Assembly: GCF_015711605.1 (NCBI RefSeq)
Contig: NZ_JABTEZ010000001.1
Location: forward strand, 648,001-712,000
Direction: 5' to 3'
DNA length: 64,000 nucleotides
Source: Planomonospora sp. ID67723
GTDB lineage: Bacteria; Actinomycetota; Actinomycetes; Streptosporangiales; Streptosporangiaceae
How positions within the stretch are numbered: position 1 is the first letter of the stretch; each line of letters starts with the position of its first letter. Shown piece after piece: positions 8,836 to 17,351 of this stretch. The position numbers were made by a program, and so were the translations under genes. The notes under the pieces are model-generated. The model made no database searches. It had not been told where the DNA came from and worked only from the letters and a program-made list of their open reading frames with translations.

Positions 8836-8880
8836 AAAAAGGCAGACCCCGTGGTGAGCATCCTCACCACGGGGCCTGCT
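8836..8880 (-). terminator. Rho-independent terminator of clpC
   Basis: A perfect 12-bp stem (CCCCGTGGTGAG at 8847 with CTCACCACGGGG at 8863) and a 4-base loop CATC. The stem is extended past one mismatch by five more pairs. On the minus strand it is followed by TTTTT (8836-8840). It lies about 100 bases after the clpC stop codon. Confidence 0.9.
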
Positions 8881-8983
8881 TCGCCTCCACCCGGCGGACC
8901 GGGAGCCGGCGCCGTCCGGCGGACCGGGGGCCGGCCGCCCTCCCTCGCGCCGGGGGACCCGCGTCCGCCCGGCGCGCCGGAGG

Positions 8984-11491
8984 TCAGTTCTGGATCGGCT
9001 CCACGATGGACGCGGCCGAGTCCGGGACCTTGTTGCCGGGCATGCTCTCGCCGTTGAAGGTGAACTTGGCGTTCTCCCCCTCGCCCTCGATCGCGATCTT
9101 CACGACCTGGCCGGGGCGGAGCTCGCCGTACAGGATCTTCTCCGAGAGGGAGTCCTCCAGCTCGCGCTGGATCGTACGGCGGAGCGGGCGGGCGCCCATC
9201 ACCGGGTCGTAGCCGCGGTCGGCCAGCAGCTGCTTGGCCTCCTGCGAGACCTCCAGACCCATGTCGCGGTCCTTCAGGCGCTCGGCGACCTGCGCGAGCA
9301 TGAGGTCCACGATCTTGATGATCTCCTTCGGCGTCAGCTGGTGGAAGACCACGATGTCGTCGACACGGTTGAGGAACTCGGGCCGGAAGTGCTGCTTGAG
9401 CTCCTCCTGCACCTTGCCCTTCATCCGGTCGTAGTTCGACTCGGTGTCGTTGGACTTCGCGAAGCCCACCCCGATGCCCTTGGAGATGTCCCGGGTGCCG
9501 AGGTTGGTCGTCATGATGATGACGGTGTTCTTGAAGTCCACCACGCGACCCTGGGCGTCGGTCAGGCGACCGTCCTCCAGGATCTGCAGCAGCGAGTTGA
9601 AGATGTCCGGGTGGGCCTTCTCGATCTCGTCGAAGAGGACCACGGAGAACGGCTTGCGCCGCACCTTCTCGGTGAGCTGGCCGCCCTCTTCGTACCCGAC
9701 GTAGCCGGGCGGGGAGCCGAACAGCCTGGAGACGGTGTGCTTCTCCATGAACTCGGACATGTCCAGCATGATCAGCGCGTCCTCGTCCCCGAACAGGAAC
9801 TCGGCCAGCGCCTTGGACAGCTCGGTCTTGCCGACGCCGGACGGGCCGGCGAAGATGAACGAGCCGCCCGGGCGACGCGGGTCCTTCAACCCGGCGCGGG
9901 TGCGGCGGATCGAGCGGGACAGACCCTTGATGGCGTCGTCCTGGCCGATGATCCGCTTGTGCAGCTCGTCTTCCATGCGGAGCAGCCGCTGGGACTCCTC
10001 CTCGGTCAGCTTGAAGACCGGGATGCCGGTGGCGGTGGCGAGGACCTCGGCGATGAGCTCCTCGGTCACCTCGGCCACGACGTCCATGTCGCCGGCCTTC
10101 CACTCCTTCTCCCGGCGCTCGCGCTTGAGCTGGAGCTGCTTCTCCTGGTCGCGCAGGGCTGCGGCCTTCTCGAAGTCCTGCGCGTCGATCGCGGACTCCT
10201 TCTCGCGCCGCACATTGGCGATCTTCTCGTCGTACTCGCGCAGGTCCGGCGGCGCGGTCATGCGGCGGATGCGCATGCGCGAGCCGGCCTCGTCGATGAG
10301 GTCGATCGCCTTGTCCGGCAGGAACCGGTCGCTGATGTAGCGGTCGGCCAGCTGCGCGGCGGCCACGAGGGCGCCGTCCGTGATGGAGACCCGGTGGTGG
10401 GCCTCGTAGCGGTCGCGCAGGCCCTTGAGGATCTCGATCGTGTGGCTGAGGCTGGGCTCGGCCACCTGGATCGGCTGGAAGCGCCGCTCCAGGGCGGCGT
10501 CCTTCTCCAGGTGCTTGCGGTATTCGTCCAGGGTGGTGGCACCGATGGTCTGCAGCTCGCCACGGGCCAGCATCGGCTTGAGGATGCTGGCGGCGTCGAT
10601 CGCGCCCTCCGCGGCACCCGCGCCGACGAGCGTGTGGAGCTCGTCGATGAACAGGATGATGTCGCCGCGGGTGCGGATCTCCTTGAGGACCTTCTTCAGG
10701 CGCTCTTCGAAGTCACCGCGGTAACGCGAACCCGCCACCAGGGCGCCCAGGTCCAGGGTGTAGAGCTGCTTGTCCTTGAGCGTCTCGGGGACCTCACCCT
10801 TGACGATCTTCTGGGACAGCCCCTCCACGACGGCGGTCTTGCCCACGCCGGGCTCGCCCACCAGGACCGGGTTGTTCTTGGTCCTCCGGGAGAGGACCTG
10901 CATGACCCGCTCGATCTCCTTGTCGCGGCCGATCACCGGGTCCAGCTTGCCCTCACGGGCGGCCTGGGTCAGGTTGCGGCCGAACTGGTCGAGCACGAGC
11001 GAGGTCGACGGTGCGGCCTCCTGCGGCCCGCCCGAGGCGGCCGGCTCCTTGCCCTGGTAGCCGTGAAGCAACTGGATGACCTGCTGCCGCACCCTGTTGA
11101 GGTCGGCGCCCAGCTTCACCAGCACCTGGGCCGCGACGCCCTCGCCCTCACGGATGAGGCCGAGCAGGATGTGCTCGGTGCCGATGTAGTTGTGCCCCAG
11201 TTGCAGGGCCTCGCGGAGCGACAGCTCAAGGACCTTCTTGGCGCGCGGGGTGAAGGGAATGTGCCCCGACGGCGCCGACTGGCCCTGGCCGATGATCTCC
11301 TCGACCTGCTGCCGCACACCCTCAAGACTGATGCCGAGGCTCTCCAGAGCCTTGGCGGCAACGCCTTCACCTTCATGGATCAGACCAAGAAGAATGTGCT
11401 CCGTACCGATGTAGTTGTGGTTGAGCATCCGGGCCTCTTCTTGGGCCAGGACGACAACCCGCCGTGCGCGGTCGGTGAACCTCTCGAACAT
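8984..11491 (-). CDS. clpC: ATP-dependent Clp protease ATP-binding subunit ClpC
   Basis: An AAA+ unfoldase that feeds substrates to ClpP. It has 835 residues from ATG 11491 ([20 protein letters not shown]). Order: two N-terminal repeats each with [12 protein letters not shown] (about 26-140), AAA+ domain 1 with Walker A GEPGVGKT at 212-219, a middle UVR-type coiled segment, AAA+ domain 2 with Walker A GPSGVGKT, and a C-terminal small domain. This is mycobacterial ClpC1-like and essential in relatives. No ctsR or mcsAB neighbours are present, as expected in Actinobacteria, where ClgR controls it; a candidate ClgR box lies upstream. Transcription ends at the hairpin near 8.85 kb. Confidence 0.97.
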   Translation of the reverse strand: MFERFTDRARRVVVLAQEEARMLNHNYIGTEHILLGLIHEGEGVAAKALESLGISLEGVRQQVEEIIGQGQSAPSGHIPFTPRAKKVLELSLREALQLGHNYIGTEHILLGLIREGEGVAAQVLVKLGADLNRVRQQVIQLLHGYQGKEPAASGGPQEAAPSTSLVLDQFGRNLTQAAREGKLDPVIGRDKEIERVMQVLSRRTKNNPVLVGEPGVGKTAVVEGLSQKIVKGEVPETLKDKQLYTLDLGALVAGSRYRGDFEERLKKVLKEIRTRGDIILFIDELHTLVGAGAAEGAIDAASILKPMLARGELQTIGATTLDEYRKHLEKDAALERRFQPIQVAEPSLSHTIEILKGLRDRYEAHHRVSITDGALVAAAQLADRYISDRFLPDKAIDLIDEAGSRMRIRRMTAPPDLREYDEKIANVRREKESAIDAQDFEKAAALRDQEKQLQLKRERREKEWKAGDMDVVAEVTEELIAEVLATATGIPVFKLTEEESQRLLRMEDELHKRIIGQDDAIKGLSRSIRRTRAGLKDPRRPGGSFIFAGPSGVGKTELSKALAEFLFGDEDALIMLDMSEFMEKHTVSRLFGSPPGYVGYEEGGQLTEKVRRKPFSVVLFDEIEKAHPDIFNSLLQILEDGRLTDAQGRVVDFKNTVIIMTTNLGTRDISKGIGVGFAKSNDTESNYDRMKGKVQEELKQHFRPEFLNRVDDIVVFHQLTPKEIIKIVDLMLAQVAERLKDRDMGLEVSQEAKQLLADRGYDPVMGARPLRRTIQRELEDSLSEKILYGELRPGQVVKIAIEGEGENAKFTFNGESMPGNKVPDSAASIVEPIQN

Positions 11492-11656
11492 CTCGTCGCT
11501 CCTCACAGAGCGGTCAGGCAGGTCCGGGATATCCGGGCCCTGTCCTCCCGCATGGTAGCCCCGACCCGGAGACCGCTCTATGCCATAGGACGTTCCCCGA
11601 GAGCAGGGCGTTCACGCTCCATCCAACTACTTGTCGGGGGTGCGATGTTCCCGATA

Positions 11657-11667
11657 CGCCGCAAGCG
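11657..11667. promoter_or_regulatory. Candidate ClgR box upstream of clpC
   Basis: CGCCGCAAGCG fits the CGC-N5-GCG core of the actinobacterial ClgR operator and lies 166 bases upstream of the clpC ATG. The central base differs from the usual consensus. It is short enough to occur by chance in GC-rich DNA, so it is only a candidate. Confidence 0.35.
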
Positions 11668-11693
11668 AACGACGTTTATCGACCTTGAAACGC

Positions 11694-11748
11694 ATCATGC
11701 GGTCATGGCCGCCACCGGACCCCACCGTGGCCGCCATAACCGCATGAT
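11694..11748 (-). terminator. Large imperfect hairpin between lsr2 and clpC
   Basis: Arms of 21 bases (11694-11714 and 11728-11748, core ATCATGCGGT/ACCGCATGAT) pair with two mismatches around a 13-base GC-rich loop. It starts 33 bases after the lsr2 stop, so it is best read as the lsr2 terminator, although no strong T-tract follows. A regulatory or transcript-stabilising role for the downstream clpC mRNA is also possible. Confidence 0.6.
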
Positions 11749-11780
11749 TCCGATCGGCGAACCGCATCGCCGACCACCGG

Positions 11781-12113
11781 TCAGTGAGCCGCCTCGTACT
11801 GCTCGACGATCTTGGAGGCGATTCGACCGCGCTCGCTGACGTTGAGACCGTGGGACTTGGCCCATGCCCGGATGTCGGCGCTCTTCTCCCGAGTCAGTGC
11901 CCGCGTGCCGCCGGCGCGCCGGCGGCGGGGGGCCGCGGCCCCGGAGCGGCGGGCGCTGGCGACGAAAGGCTCCAGAGAGTCACGGAGCTTCTTCGCGTTT
12001 ACGTCACTCAGGTCAATCTCATAGCTGGTGCCGTCAATCGCGAAGGCGACGGTCTCATTGGCCTCGCCCCCATCGAGGTCGTCGATGAGAATCTCCTGGA
12101 TCTGCTTGGCCAT
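11781..12113 (-). CDS. lsr2: Nucleoid-associated xenogeneic silencer Lsr2
   Basis: Lsr2 is the actinobacterial H-NS analogue: it bridges AT-rich DNA and silences acquired genes. From ATG 12111-12113 it has 110 residues. The N-terminal oligomerisation domain is MAKQIQEILIDDLDGGEA with VAFAIDGTSYEIDLS, a basic linker (PRRRRAGG) follows, and the C-terminal DNA-binding domain is IRAWAKSHGLNVSERGRI, where RGR is the AT-hook-like minor-groove motif. A GAAAGGG ribosome site precedes the ATG; longer upstream frames lack homology. It is a single gene with its own terminator hairpin. Confidence 0.97.
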   Translation of the reverse strand: MAKQIQEILIDDLDGGEANETVAFAIDGTSYEIDLSDVNAKKLRDSLEPFVASARRSGAAAPRRRRAGGTRALTREKSADIRAWAKSHGLNVSERGRIASKIVEQYEAAH

Positions 12114-12249
12114 GTATGCAACCCTTTCGCGGAGCATTGTTTCATTGCCAGCTAAACATATACCCGCCGTGACCGGGCAGCAATTCCAAGAAGCCGGGCG
12201 ATTCTCAGCGAACTCGGGGGCAAGAGAGGCGGAAGGAAGGAAGGGGCTC

Positions 12250-12393
12250 TCAGCCCTTCCCGGACTCGGCCTTGTCGATTGGTTTCGGGGCGCGACGACC
12301 GGCCGCCTCACTGCGGAAGAGCTTGAAAACTGCATACACAAAAACCCCGCCCACCACCAGGGGCGGCGTCAGCGCGGCTATTACCTCGTACAT
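12250..12393 (-). CDS. Small single-pass membrane protein (47 aa)
   Basis: From ATG 12391-12393 with a good GAGGAC ribosome site, a 47-residue protein has one hydrophobic helix (VIAALTPPLVVGGVFVYAVFKLF) and a charged cytoplasmic tail (RSEAAGRRAPKPIDKAESG). The layout of helix, basic boundary and charged tail supports a real small membrane protein. Function is unknown. It sits between an RDD protein and lsr2, in the same direction as both. Confidence 0.7.
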   Translation of the reverse strand: MYEVIAALTPPLVVGGVFVYAVFKLFRSEAAGRRAPKPIDKAESGKG

Positions 12394-12660
12394 GTCCTCG
12401 CTCCGCACGGGCCGACATTCGGGATCTGAAATTCCGGCGGCGGGATCCCGAAGCCGCCGGGATCCGTCCGCAACGAGCGGATCGGCTCGGAGAAGACCAT
12501 AGCGGCCCGCAGGCACGATGTGCCTGGCGGGGTGCGCCATACCCTTCCCGGGCCAGCTTAATGCTTCTGGGCAGGCTCCTTACCAGACGGCTCCGGAAAG
12601 CGGTGCGGAAAAGGCGGGCAGAGCGATGACTTACTGATCACCAAGTCGCGGAGGCCAATG

Positions 12661-13245
12661 TCAGGGCAGGTCCTTGACCACGACGGTACCGGCCAACTTG
12701 TCATGAAGGCCCTGTTGGAGAGGCCGGTCCAGGAGGATGAACAGGCCCGCCGCGAAGCCGAGGACCGCCGCCGGCAGGTTCAGCAGGGGAATGCCCGAGG
12801 CCAGGAGAACGCCGGGGCAGAGAACCGCCCGCTTCATCAGCGCGGAAGGCGCCGGCGCGGCGGCGCCGTACGGGACCACGCGGATCCCCATCGCTTTCTT
12901 GCCCGCCGTACGGCCGCTCCGGGCGTGCGACGCATAGTCATAGAGCGTATAAGCACCAAAAGCGATCAGCCCGGCGAACGACGCCGGGAGCGTCCGGGGG
13001 TCCGCCACGCGCTCCCCGCCCGCCTGAACGAAGATGAGGTAGAACGCGAGCGAGAGAATCCAGTAGAGCACCGCGAAGACCACTCCGTCGATGGCGCGGG
13101 CGGCCAATCGCTCCCACCAATCGGCCAGCGGCGCCGGAGCCTCGGAAGGCGGAGGCCCTTCTACGGGAACCGCGGGGGAACCGGCGGCCTCCGGAGACAC
13201 CGGTCCGGGACGATTGTCCGCACCAGGTCGCGATGGAACGGCCAT
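12661..13245 (-). CDS. RDD family membrane protein
   Basis: 194 residues. After a Pro-rich cytoplasmic N terminus, the RDD domain starts at LADWWERLAARAIDGVVFAV, containing the RxIDG signature, and three hydrophobic segments follow, with the conserved GRTAGKKAMGIRVV between helices 2 and 3 and ending RPLQQGLHDKLAGTVVVK. RDD proteins are small membrane proteins, some acting as ion antiporters, many of unknown role. It is a paralogue of the next upstream gene, with which it shares the RPLQQ/KPLQQ...LHDK ending, so the pair arose by duplication. Confidence 0.9.
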   Translation of the reverse strand: MAVPSRPGADNRPGPVSPEAAGSPAVPVEGPPPSEAPAPLADWWERLAARAIDGVVFAVLYWILSLAFYLIFVQAGGERVADPRTLPASFAGLIAFGAYTLYDYASHARSGRTAGKKAMGIRVVPYGAAAPAPSALMKRAVLCPGVLLASGIPLLNLPAAVLGFAAGLFILLDRPLQQGLHDKLAGTVVVKDLP

Positions 13246-13338
13246 GGTGTCCCCCTTCCGGGGTGAATCGCTTCAGGCCATGACGGCGACCTGCCCGCCA
13301 GGTGTTACTCCACACCTTTTCCCGCCCGCATATGAAAG

Positions 13339-13366
13339 CGGGGCCGGCGGTTCCCCGCCGGCCCCG
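13339..13366 (-). terminator. Hairpin terminator after the repeat-rich RDD gene
   Basis: A perfect 12-bp stem, CGGGGCCGGCGG with CCGCCGGCCCCG, around loop TTCC. It begins 13 bases after the stop codon of the gene ending at 13379. The T-tract is weak, as is common in high-GC Actinobacteria. Confidence 0.75.
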
Positions 13367-13378
13367 ACAATCAGAGGA

Positions 13379-14500
13379 CTACTTGACCTTGACGACCACC
13401 GTCGCGGCGACCTTGTCGTGCAGAGCCTGCTGGAGCGGCTTGTCCCACAGCAGCCAGAGCACGTTCACCAGGCTGAAGATGCTCACGATCAGCCCCAGGA
13501 AGGGCACCCCGTTCACCAGGTACGGGCCGTAGAGCACACCCGCCCGCTTCACGGCGAAGTCGGCGGGCAGGCCGCCGGCGGTCGAGGAGCTCCCGACCGG
13601 GACCACCTTGATGCCCATGACCATCTTGCCGACGGTCTGGCCGTTCTGCTTGAGCATCAGGAACTCGTAGGCGATGAAGATCAGGCCCGCGATGATGCCG
13701 GTGATTATGGAGGCGAGGACGACCCCGCCGCCCGCCTCGAGCGCACCGGTCGTGGCGTCGAACGACGGCGGGGTGACCAGCGCGGCGGTTATCGCGAAGG
13801 TCAGGATGGCCAGAGGGATGGCCAGGATGACGCCGTCGATGATGCGGGCCACCAGACGCTGCCACCACTCCGCGAGCGGAGCGGGCACGCCCGGGGGCGT
13901 CGCGCCCTGAGGGCCGTACCCCTGGCTGTAGGACGGAGCCTGCTGCCCGTAGGCGGACGGCTGGCCGTAGCCCGGCTGCTGCTGCCCGTAGCCCGGCTGC
14001 GCGGGCTGCTGGCCGTAGCCGGGCTGCTGCCCGTAGCCCGGCTGGGACGCCTGCTGCCCGTAACCCGGCTGCTGGCCGTAGCCGGGCTGCTGGCCGTAGC
14101 CCGGCTGGGACGCCTGCTGGCCGTAGCCGGGCTGTGCGGGCTGCTGCCCGTAGCCCGGCTGCTGGCCGTAGCCCGGCTGGGACGCCTGCTGGCCGTAGCC
14201 GGGCTGTGCGGGCTGCTGCCCGTAACCCGGCTGCTGGCCGTAGCCCGGCTGGGAGGCCTGCTGGCCGTAGGCGCCCGTCCCGCCCTGCTGGCCGTACCCC
14301 TGCTGCTGGTCGTAGCCCTGCTGACCGTAGCCGGGCTGAGCCTGGCCGGGACCGGTGTTCTCCGACCGGTATCCCACGATCGTCACATCCGGGTCGAGCC
14401 CGCCCCGGCCTGCGTTCTGCTGTCCGTATTCCGGCTGCCCCGACGGTGTGCGATCGCGGTCGGGCTCATCCTGCGGATACGGCGGCTGTCCGGTACTCAC
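13379..14500 (-). CDS. RDD family membrane protein with long Gly/Tyr/Gln repeat N terminus
   Basis: 373 residues. Residues 1-55 are polar; about 55-190 consist of tandem PGYGQQ, YGQQASQ and YGQQPAQ units; the RDD domain follows ([21 protein letters not shown], with the RIIDG signature) with three membrane segments and the conserved [17 protein letters not shown], ending [18 protein letters not shown]. The repeat part is low-complexity, aromatic and Gln-rich, and should be disordered in the cytoplasm. Function is unknown. Repeat number may vary between strains and assemblies because the DNA is tandemly repetitive. Confidence 0.9.
   Translation of the reverse strand: MSTGQPPYPQDEPDRDRTPSGQPEYGQQNAGRGGLDPDVTIVGYRSENTGPGQAQPGYGQQGYDQQQGYGQQGGTGAYGQQASQPGYGQQPGYGQQPAQPGYGQQASQPGYGQQPGYGQQPAQPGYGQQASQPGYGQQPGYGQQPGYGQQASQPGYGQQPGYGQQPAQPGYGQQQPGYGQPSAYGQQAPSYSQGYGPQGATPPGVPAPLAEWWQRLVARIIDGVILAIPLAILTFAITAALVTPPSFDATTGALEAGGGVVLASIITGIIAGLIFIAYEFLMLKQNGQTVGKMVMGIKVVPVGSSSTAGGLPADFAVKRAGVLYGPYLVNGVPFLGLIVSIFSLVNVLWLLWDKPLQQALHDKVAATVVVKVK
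13918..14340. repeat. Tandem repeats coding for PGYGQQ-type units
   Basis: Short in-frame units of mainly 18 to 27 bases built on CCGTAGCCCGGCTGCTG (plus strand) recur more than ten times, with perfect longer blocks repeated (for example the block at 14041-14110 again at 14112-14180). They encode the disordered tail of the RDD protein. There are no spacers, so this is not a CRISPR array. Confidence 0.9.
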
Positions 14501-14585
14501 CGCGTCACCTCACTTCGACTGGGCATGTGGCTTATGTCAGACACATGCTTGCTGCTGCACAAGGTATCGACATAGGTAACGACAG

Positions 14586-15170
14586 TCACCTTTCCGATGG
14601 GTCGTCACCAAGGTCATTTTGGCCCAGATGGAGCAGCATTCGGGTGTTTCCCAAGGTATTCGGCTTGACACGCTCCAGGTCGAGGAACTCCGCCACGCCC
14701 TCGTCGTAGGAGGCGAGCAGCTCGGCGTAGACCTCCGGCGAGACGGGCGCGCCCTGGATCTCCCTGAACCCGTACCCGGCGAAGAAACCCACCTCGAAGG
14801 TCAGGCAGAAGACACGGCGCAGGCCGAGCTCGCGGGCCGTGCGTATGAGGGCAGAGACGATCATGTGACCGATCCCCATCCGCCGGCAGGAGGGGTCGAC
14901 GGCGACGGTGCGGATCTCCGCAAGGTCCTCCCAGAGCACGTGGAGGGCTCCACAGCCGACCACCGCGCCCGCCCGTTCGGCGACCCAGAACTCCTGCACG
15001 TCCTCGTACAGCGTGACGGTTGCCTTCTCCAGCAGGCGCGGGCCCGCCCCCGCGTAGGTGTCGACGAGCCGCCGGATGGCGCGCACGTCCGGGGTGCGCG
15101 CGCGGCGGACCGTGATCACCTCGGCGCCCTGTACGGCCCGCGGGGGGAAGTGCTCGGCAACCTGCTTCAT
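14586..15170 (-). CDS. Amino-acid N-acetyltransferase, ArgA-like GNAT
   Basis: 194 residues with a GNAT fold: VRRARTPDVRAIRRLVDTYA at the start, VVGCGALHVLWEDLAEIRTVAV, and the acetyl-CoA loop DPSCRRMGIGHMIVSALI. Closest in layout to the short N-acetylglutamate synthase of Actinobacteria (mycobacterial Rv2747 type), which makes the first arginine-pathway intermediate from glutamate and acetyl-CoA. The ATG at 15170 lacks a strong ribosome site; the in-frame GTG at VITVRRAR is an alternative start. No arg genes are adjacent, which is usual for this enzyme. Confidence 0.85.
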   Translation of the reverse strand: MKQVAEHFPPRAVQGAEVITVRRARTPDVRAIRRLVDTYAGAGPRLLEKATVTLYEDVQEFWVAERAGAVVGCGALHVLWEDLAEIRTVAVDPSCRRMGIGHMIVSALIRTARELGLRRVFCLTFEVGFFAGYGFREIQGAPVSPEVYAELLASYDEGVAEFLDLERVKPNTLGNTRMLLHLGQNDLGDDPSER

Positions 15171-15448
15171 AACCGATCAGAGTACGTCCTCTTCGGTCCG
15201 CGGTTACGGCTCGCCCTTAACTCGGCCCCCAAAAGCATCAGACGACACGCAAGGGGATGCCCGCTGCGACCCACCGGCACCTCGGCCGCACTCGGCTCCC
15301 CCGGGACACACCCCCGCAGACCTGCAAGGACCTTCCCCGAGGAGGTCCATGACGGCCAGCCGGAGCGCAATGTCCCGTTGGATAGGATTTCTCGTAACCT
15401 TTCCGTGATTGTGTCGTTGGTGAACCCTTACCGATTTTGCAGTTCCGG

Positions 15449-15478
15449 TTGAGCTTGAACCTCCCTTTGCACTAGTGT
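15449..15478 (+). promoter_or_regulatory. Promoter for the c-di-AMP riboswitch transcript
   Basis: TTGAGC, an 18-base spacer and TAGTGT resemble -35 and -10 boxes. A start about seven bases downstream would begin the transcript right at the riboswitch. By eye only. Confidence 0.5.
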
Positions 15479-15482
15479 CCAG

Positions 15483-15655
15483 CCCGATGTCGGCTCACCC
15501 CGAGAGCCGGCCCGCCGAGTCTCCGAATACGGAGAGCCGGGGACCCACCCTCCTTGAAGTCCCCCGGGGTGAATCCGTGGCGCCCCCGCGCCCCGGTAGG
15601 GCGCTCTCCTGGCCCGAACCCGTCAGCTAACCCGGTAGGCGGCAGAGGAGAGGAG
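15483..15655 (+). ncRNA. Cyclic di-AMP (ydaO/yuaA) riboswitch
   Basis: The leader carries the family's conserved blocks in order and at normal spacing: GAGCCGGGGACCCACC near 15534-15549, GGGGTGAATCC at 15567, and the highly diagnostic CCGAACCCGTCAGCTAACCC from about 15614, then GGTAGGCGGC. Closing helix arms are GC-rich sequences near 15510 and 15640. In Actinobacteria this riboswitch sits upstream of NlpC/P60 and Rpf wall hydrolases and switches them off when c-di-AMP is high. Here it ends just before the ribosome site (GAGGAGAGGAG) of the NlpC/P60 gene, so ligand binding could act on transcription or on ribosome access. Confidence 0.95.
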
Positions 15656-15662
15656 CCTGTTG

Positions 15663-16715
15663 GTGAAGCGCACGCGCGATCGCGGAGGACGACACGCGGG
15701 CGAGCGCGCCCGCGGTCGAGAACGCACCCTGCGCGCCCCGCGAGGGATCTCCCGCCGGATCTCCGTCATCGCGGTCGCCTTCACCGCCCTCACCCTCGGC
15801 ACCCCTCTGGTCGCGGCCACCGCCGAACCTGAGCCGAGCCTCCAGGAGCTCGCCAAACAGGCCGAGAAGCTCCACAACGAGATCGGCCGGCTCACCGAGC
15901 AGTTCAACGGCGAGCGGGTCAAGCTCAAGCAGGCCGAACGGGCCGCAGCGGCCGCGAAGAAGACCCTCTCGGGCAGCGAGGCCGAGCTCGAGGCGCGGCG
16001 CTACAAGGCGAGCCTGCTGGCGCAGAGCAGCTACATGTCCGGCGGCCTGGCCTCCGGGCTGGCCTTCGCCGGCTCCAGCGACCCCGACGCCTTCCTCGAC
16101 CAGGCCGCCACGGTCTACACCATCCAGCAGCAGCAGAGCGAGGAGGTCGCCCAGGTCAGCCGGGCGATCAAGGCCGCCGAACGGGCTAAGGCGGGCGCCA
16201 AGGCCCGGACCGCCGAGGTCAACAAGCTTCTCGACGAGATCGAGACCAAGCGCACGAAGATCGAGCGGCTGGTCGCCCGGGTCGAGAGCGACCTGTTCCG
16301 GGGGGTGCGGGAGAGGACCGGCCGCGGCCGCCGAGTGAAGATCGACGCACCCATCGTGGGCAGCGGGAAGGCCGCGGAGGCCGCCCGCTGGGCGCTCACC
16401 CAGCAGTTGAAGCCCTATGTGTGGGGCGCCGAGGGACCTCACGGCTTCGACTGCTCCGGCCTGGTCATGTGGGCCTACCAGAAGGTCGGCATCAGCCTCC
16501 CGCACTACACCGGCAACCAGTGGACCGCGGGCACCCACATCTCCAAGAGCGAGCTTCGCCCCGGCGACCTGGTCTTCTTCTACAACGACCTGCACCACGT
16601 CGGGATCTACATCGGCGGGGGCATGATGGTCCACGCGCCGCGGACCGGCGACGTCGTCCACATCGCCTCGATCGAGGGCCGGCCGTACGCCGGCGGCGTG
16701 CGGATCGCGGACTGA
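15663..16715 (+). CDS. Secreted NlpC/P60 peptidoglycan endopeptidase (RipA-like), under c-di-AMP riboswitch
   Basis: About 350 residues. A basic N terminus and signal sequence (IAVAFTALTLGTPLVAATA) precede a long coiled coil (about 60-220, e.g. LAKQAEKLHNEIGRLTEQFNGERVKLKQ). The C-terminal NlpC/P60 domain (about 235-350) has catalytic Cys264 (HGFDCSGLVMWAY) and His312 (HHVGIYIG). It cuts peptide stems of peptidoglycan during growth or division. The coiled coil probably controls activity, as in RipA. The GTG at 15663 has better spacing from the AGGAG site than the TTG at 15660. The riboswitch directly upstream couples it to c-di-AMP from DisA. Confidence 0.95.
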   Translation: MKRTRDRGGRHAGERARGRERTLRAPRGISRRISVIAVAFTALTLGTPLVAATAEPEPSLQELAKQAEKLHNEIGRLTEQFNGERVKLKQAERAAAAAKKTLSGSEAELEARRYKASLLAQSSYMSGGLASGLAFAGSSDPDAFLDQAATVYTIQQQQSEEVAQVSRAIKAAERAKAGAKARTAEVNKLLDEIETKRTKIERLVARVESDLFRGVRERTGRGRRVKIDAPIVGSGKAAEAARWALTQQLKPYVWGAEGPHGFDCSGLVMWAYQKVGISLPHYTGNQWTAGTHISKSELRPGDLVFFYNDLHHVGIYIGGGMMVHAPRTGDVVHIASIEGRPYAGGVRIAD

Positions 16716-16767
16716 GCCGGGCCGGGGATCCGGGGAGGCGCCGAACCGGCCCCGCGGGCCGGGCGCG

Positions 16768-17022
16768 CTAGATCAGGCGGCGGCGCGCGGCCCAGGCCAC
16801 GGCCTCGATCGCGGTGGCCACGCCGATGCGGTCGCAGATGCCACGGAGCCTGCGCCGCACGGTGCGCCCGCTGATGTCGAGGCGCCGCCCCACGCGGTCC
16901 ACGGTGACCCCTTTGGCCAGCTCCGACAGGAGAACAAGGTCATCCTCACTCAAATCAACCTCGCGCGCGCCCGGAAGACTGTCGTCACGACGGAAATCCA
17001 CTACAACTTCTGGATATGCCAT
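16768..17022 (-). CDS. Small LuxR-type helix-turn-helix protein
   Basis: 84 residues with an acidic N terminus and a GerE/LuxR-like DNA-binding domain: SEDDLVLLSELAKGVTVDRVGRRLDISGRTVRRRLRGICDRIGV. The scissor-helix pattern is right, with TVRRRL replacing the usual TV..H. There is no receiver or ligand-binding domain, so it is a stand-alone DNA-binding module like WhiB-partner or sporulation LuxR orphans. The ATG has an excellent GGAGGACC site. Targets are unknown; it faces the wall hydrolase tail to tail, 52 bases apart. Confidence 0.8.
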   Translation of the reverse strand: MAYPEVVVDFRRDDSLPGAREVDLSEDDLVLLSELAKGVTVDRVGRRLDISGRTVRRRLRGICDRIGVATAIEAVAWAARRRLI

Positions 17023-17300
17023 CTAGAGGTCCTCCCCCCGGACCGGAACCCAGCCGTGAGTGTGATCGGAAGCAATGTAACCCGTCAGGAACGGTAAACG
17101 TCTTCTTCAAAGCTCGTCAAGTTCCAGCCTCCATAGACTCGCTTCGCATGATTGACATAGTGCTTAATACATGAACTACTCACGATATGTCAGTGCCTTT
17201 ATGGTTAAGTCGGTCCGGAACCAGGGCCCGCGTGCCGATGGATCGCTCCCCGACGACCGAAAGGCCTCGTCCGGGCGGTAATCCGACTTCCGGGACAAGG
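17023..17300. promoter_or_regulatory. AT-rich upstream region of the small LuxR-type gene
   Basis: No gene is seen. Unlike its surroundings it is AT-rich between 17100 and 17210. A 7-bp inverted repeat, TGACATA at 17153 and TATGTCA at 17186, has arms separated by 26 bases, a possible operator for an autoregulated HTH protein. Confidence 0.35.
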
Positions 17301-17305
17301 CAAAG

Positions 17306-17335
17306 AAAAAGGCGGCCGCCACGGGGACGGCCGCC
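17306..17335 (-). terminator. Rho-independent terminator of lysS
   Basis: Stem GGCGGCCG (17311) with CGGCCGCC (17328), a 9-base loop, followed on the minus strand by TTTTT (17306-17310). It lies 17 bases after the lysS stop codon. Confidence 0.9.
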
Positions 17336-17351
17336 TCGCAGAAGGTGATCC

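Noticed and set aside
9341-11839. Open frame of 832 codons opposite clpC
   Set aside because: Leu/Val/Gly-rich antisense translation with no motifs; clpC on the other strand is certain.
13918-14340. Regular short repeats that could be mistaken for a CRISPR array
   Set aside because: Units are contiguous, in frame with an RDD gene and have no unique spacers; no cas genes are present.
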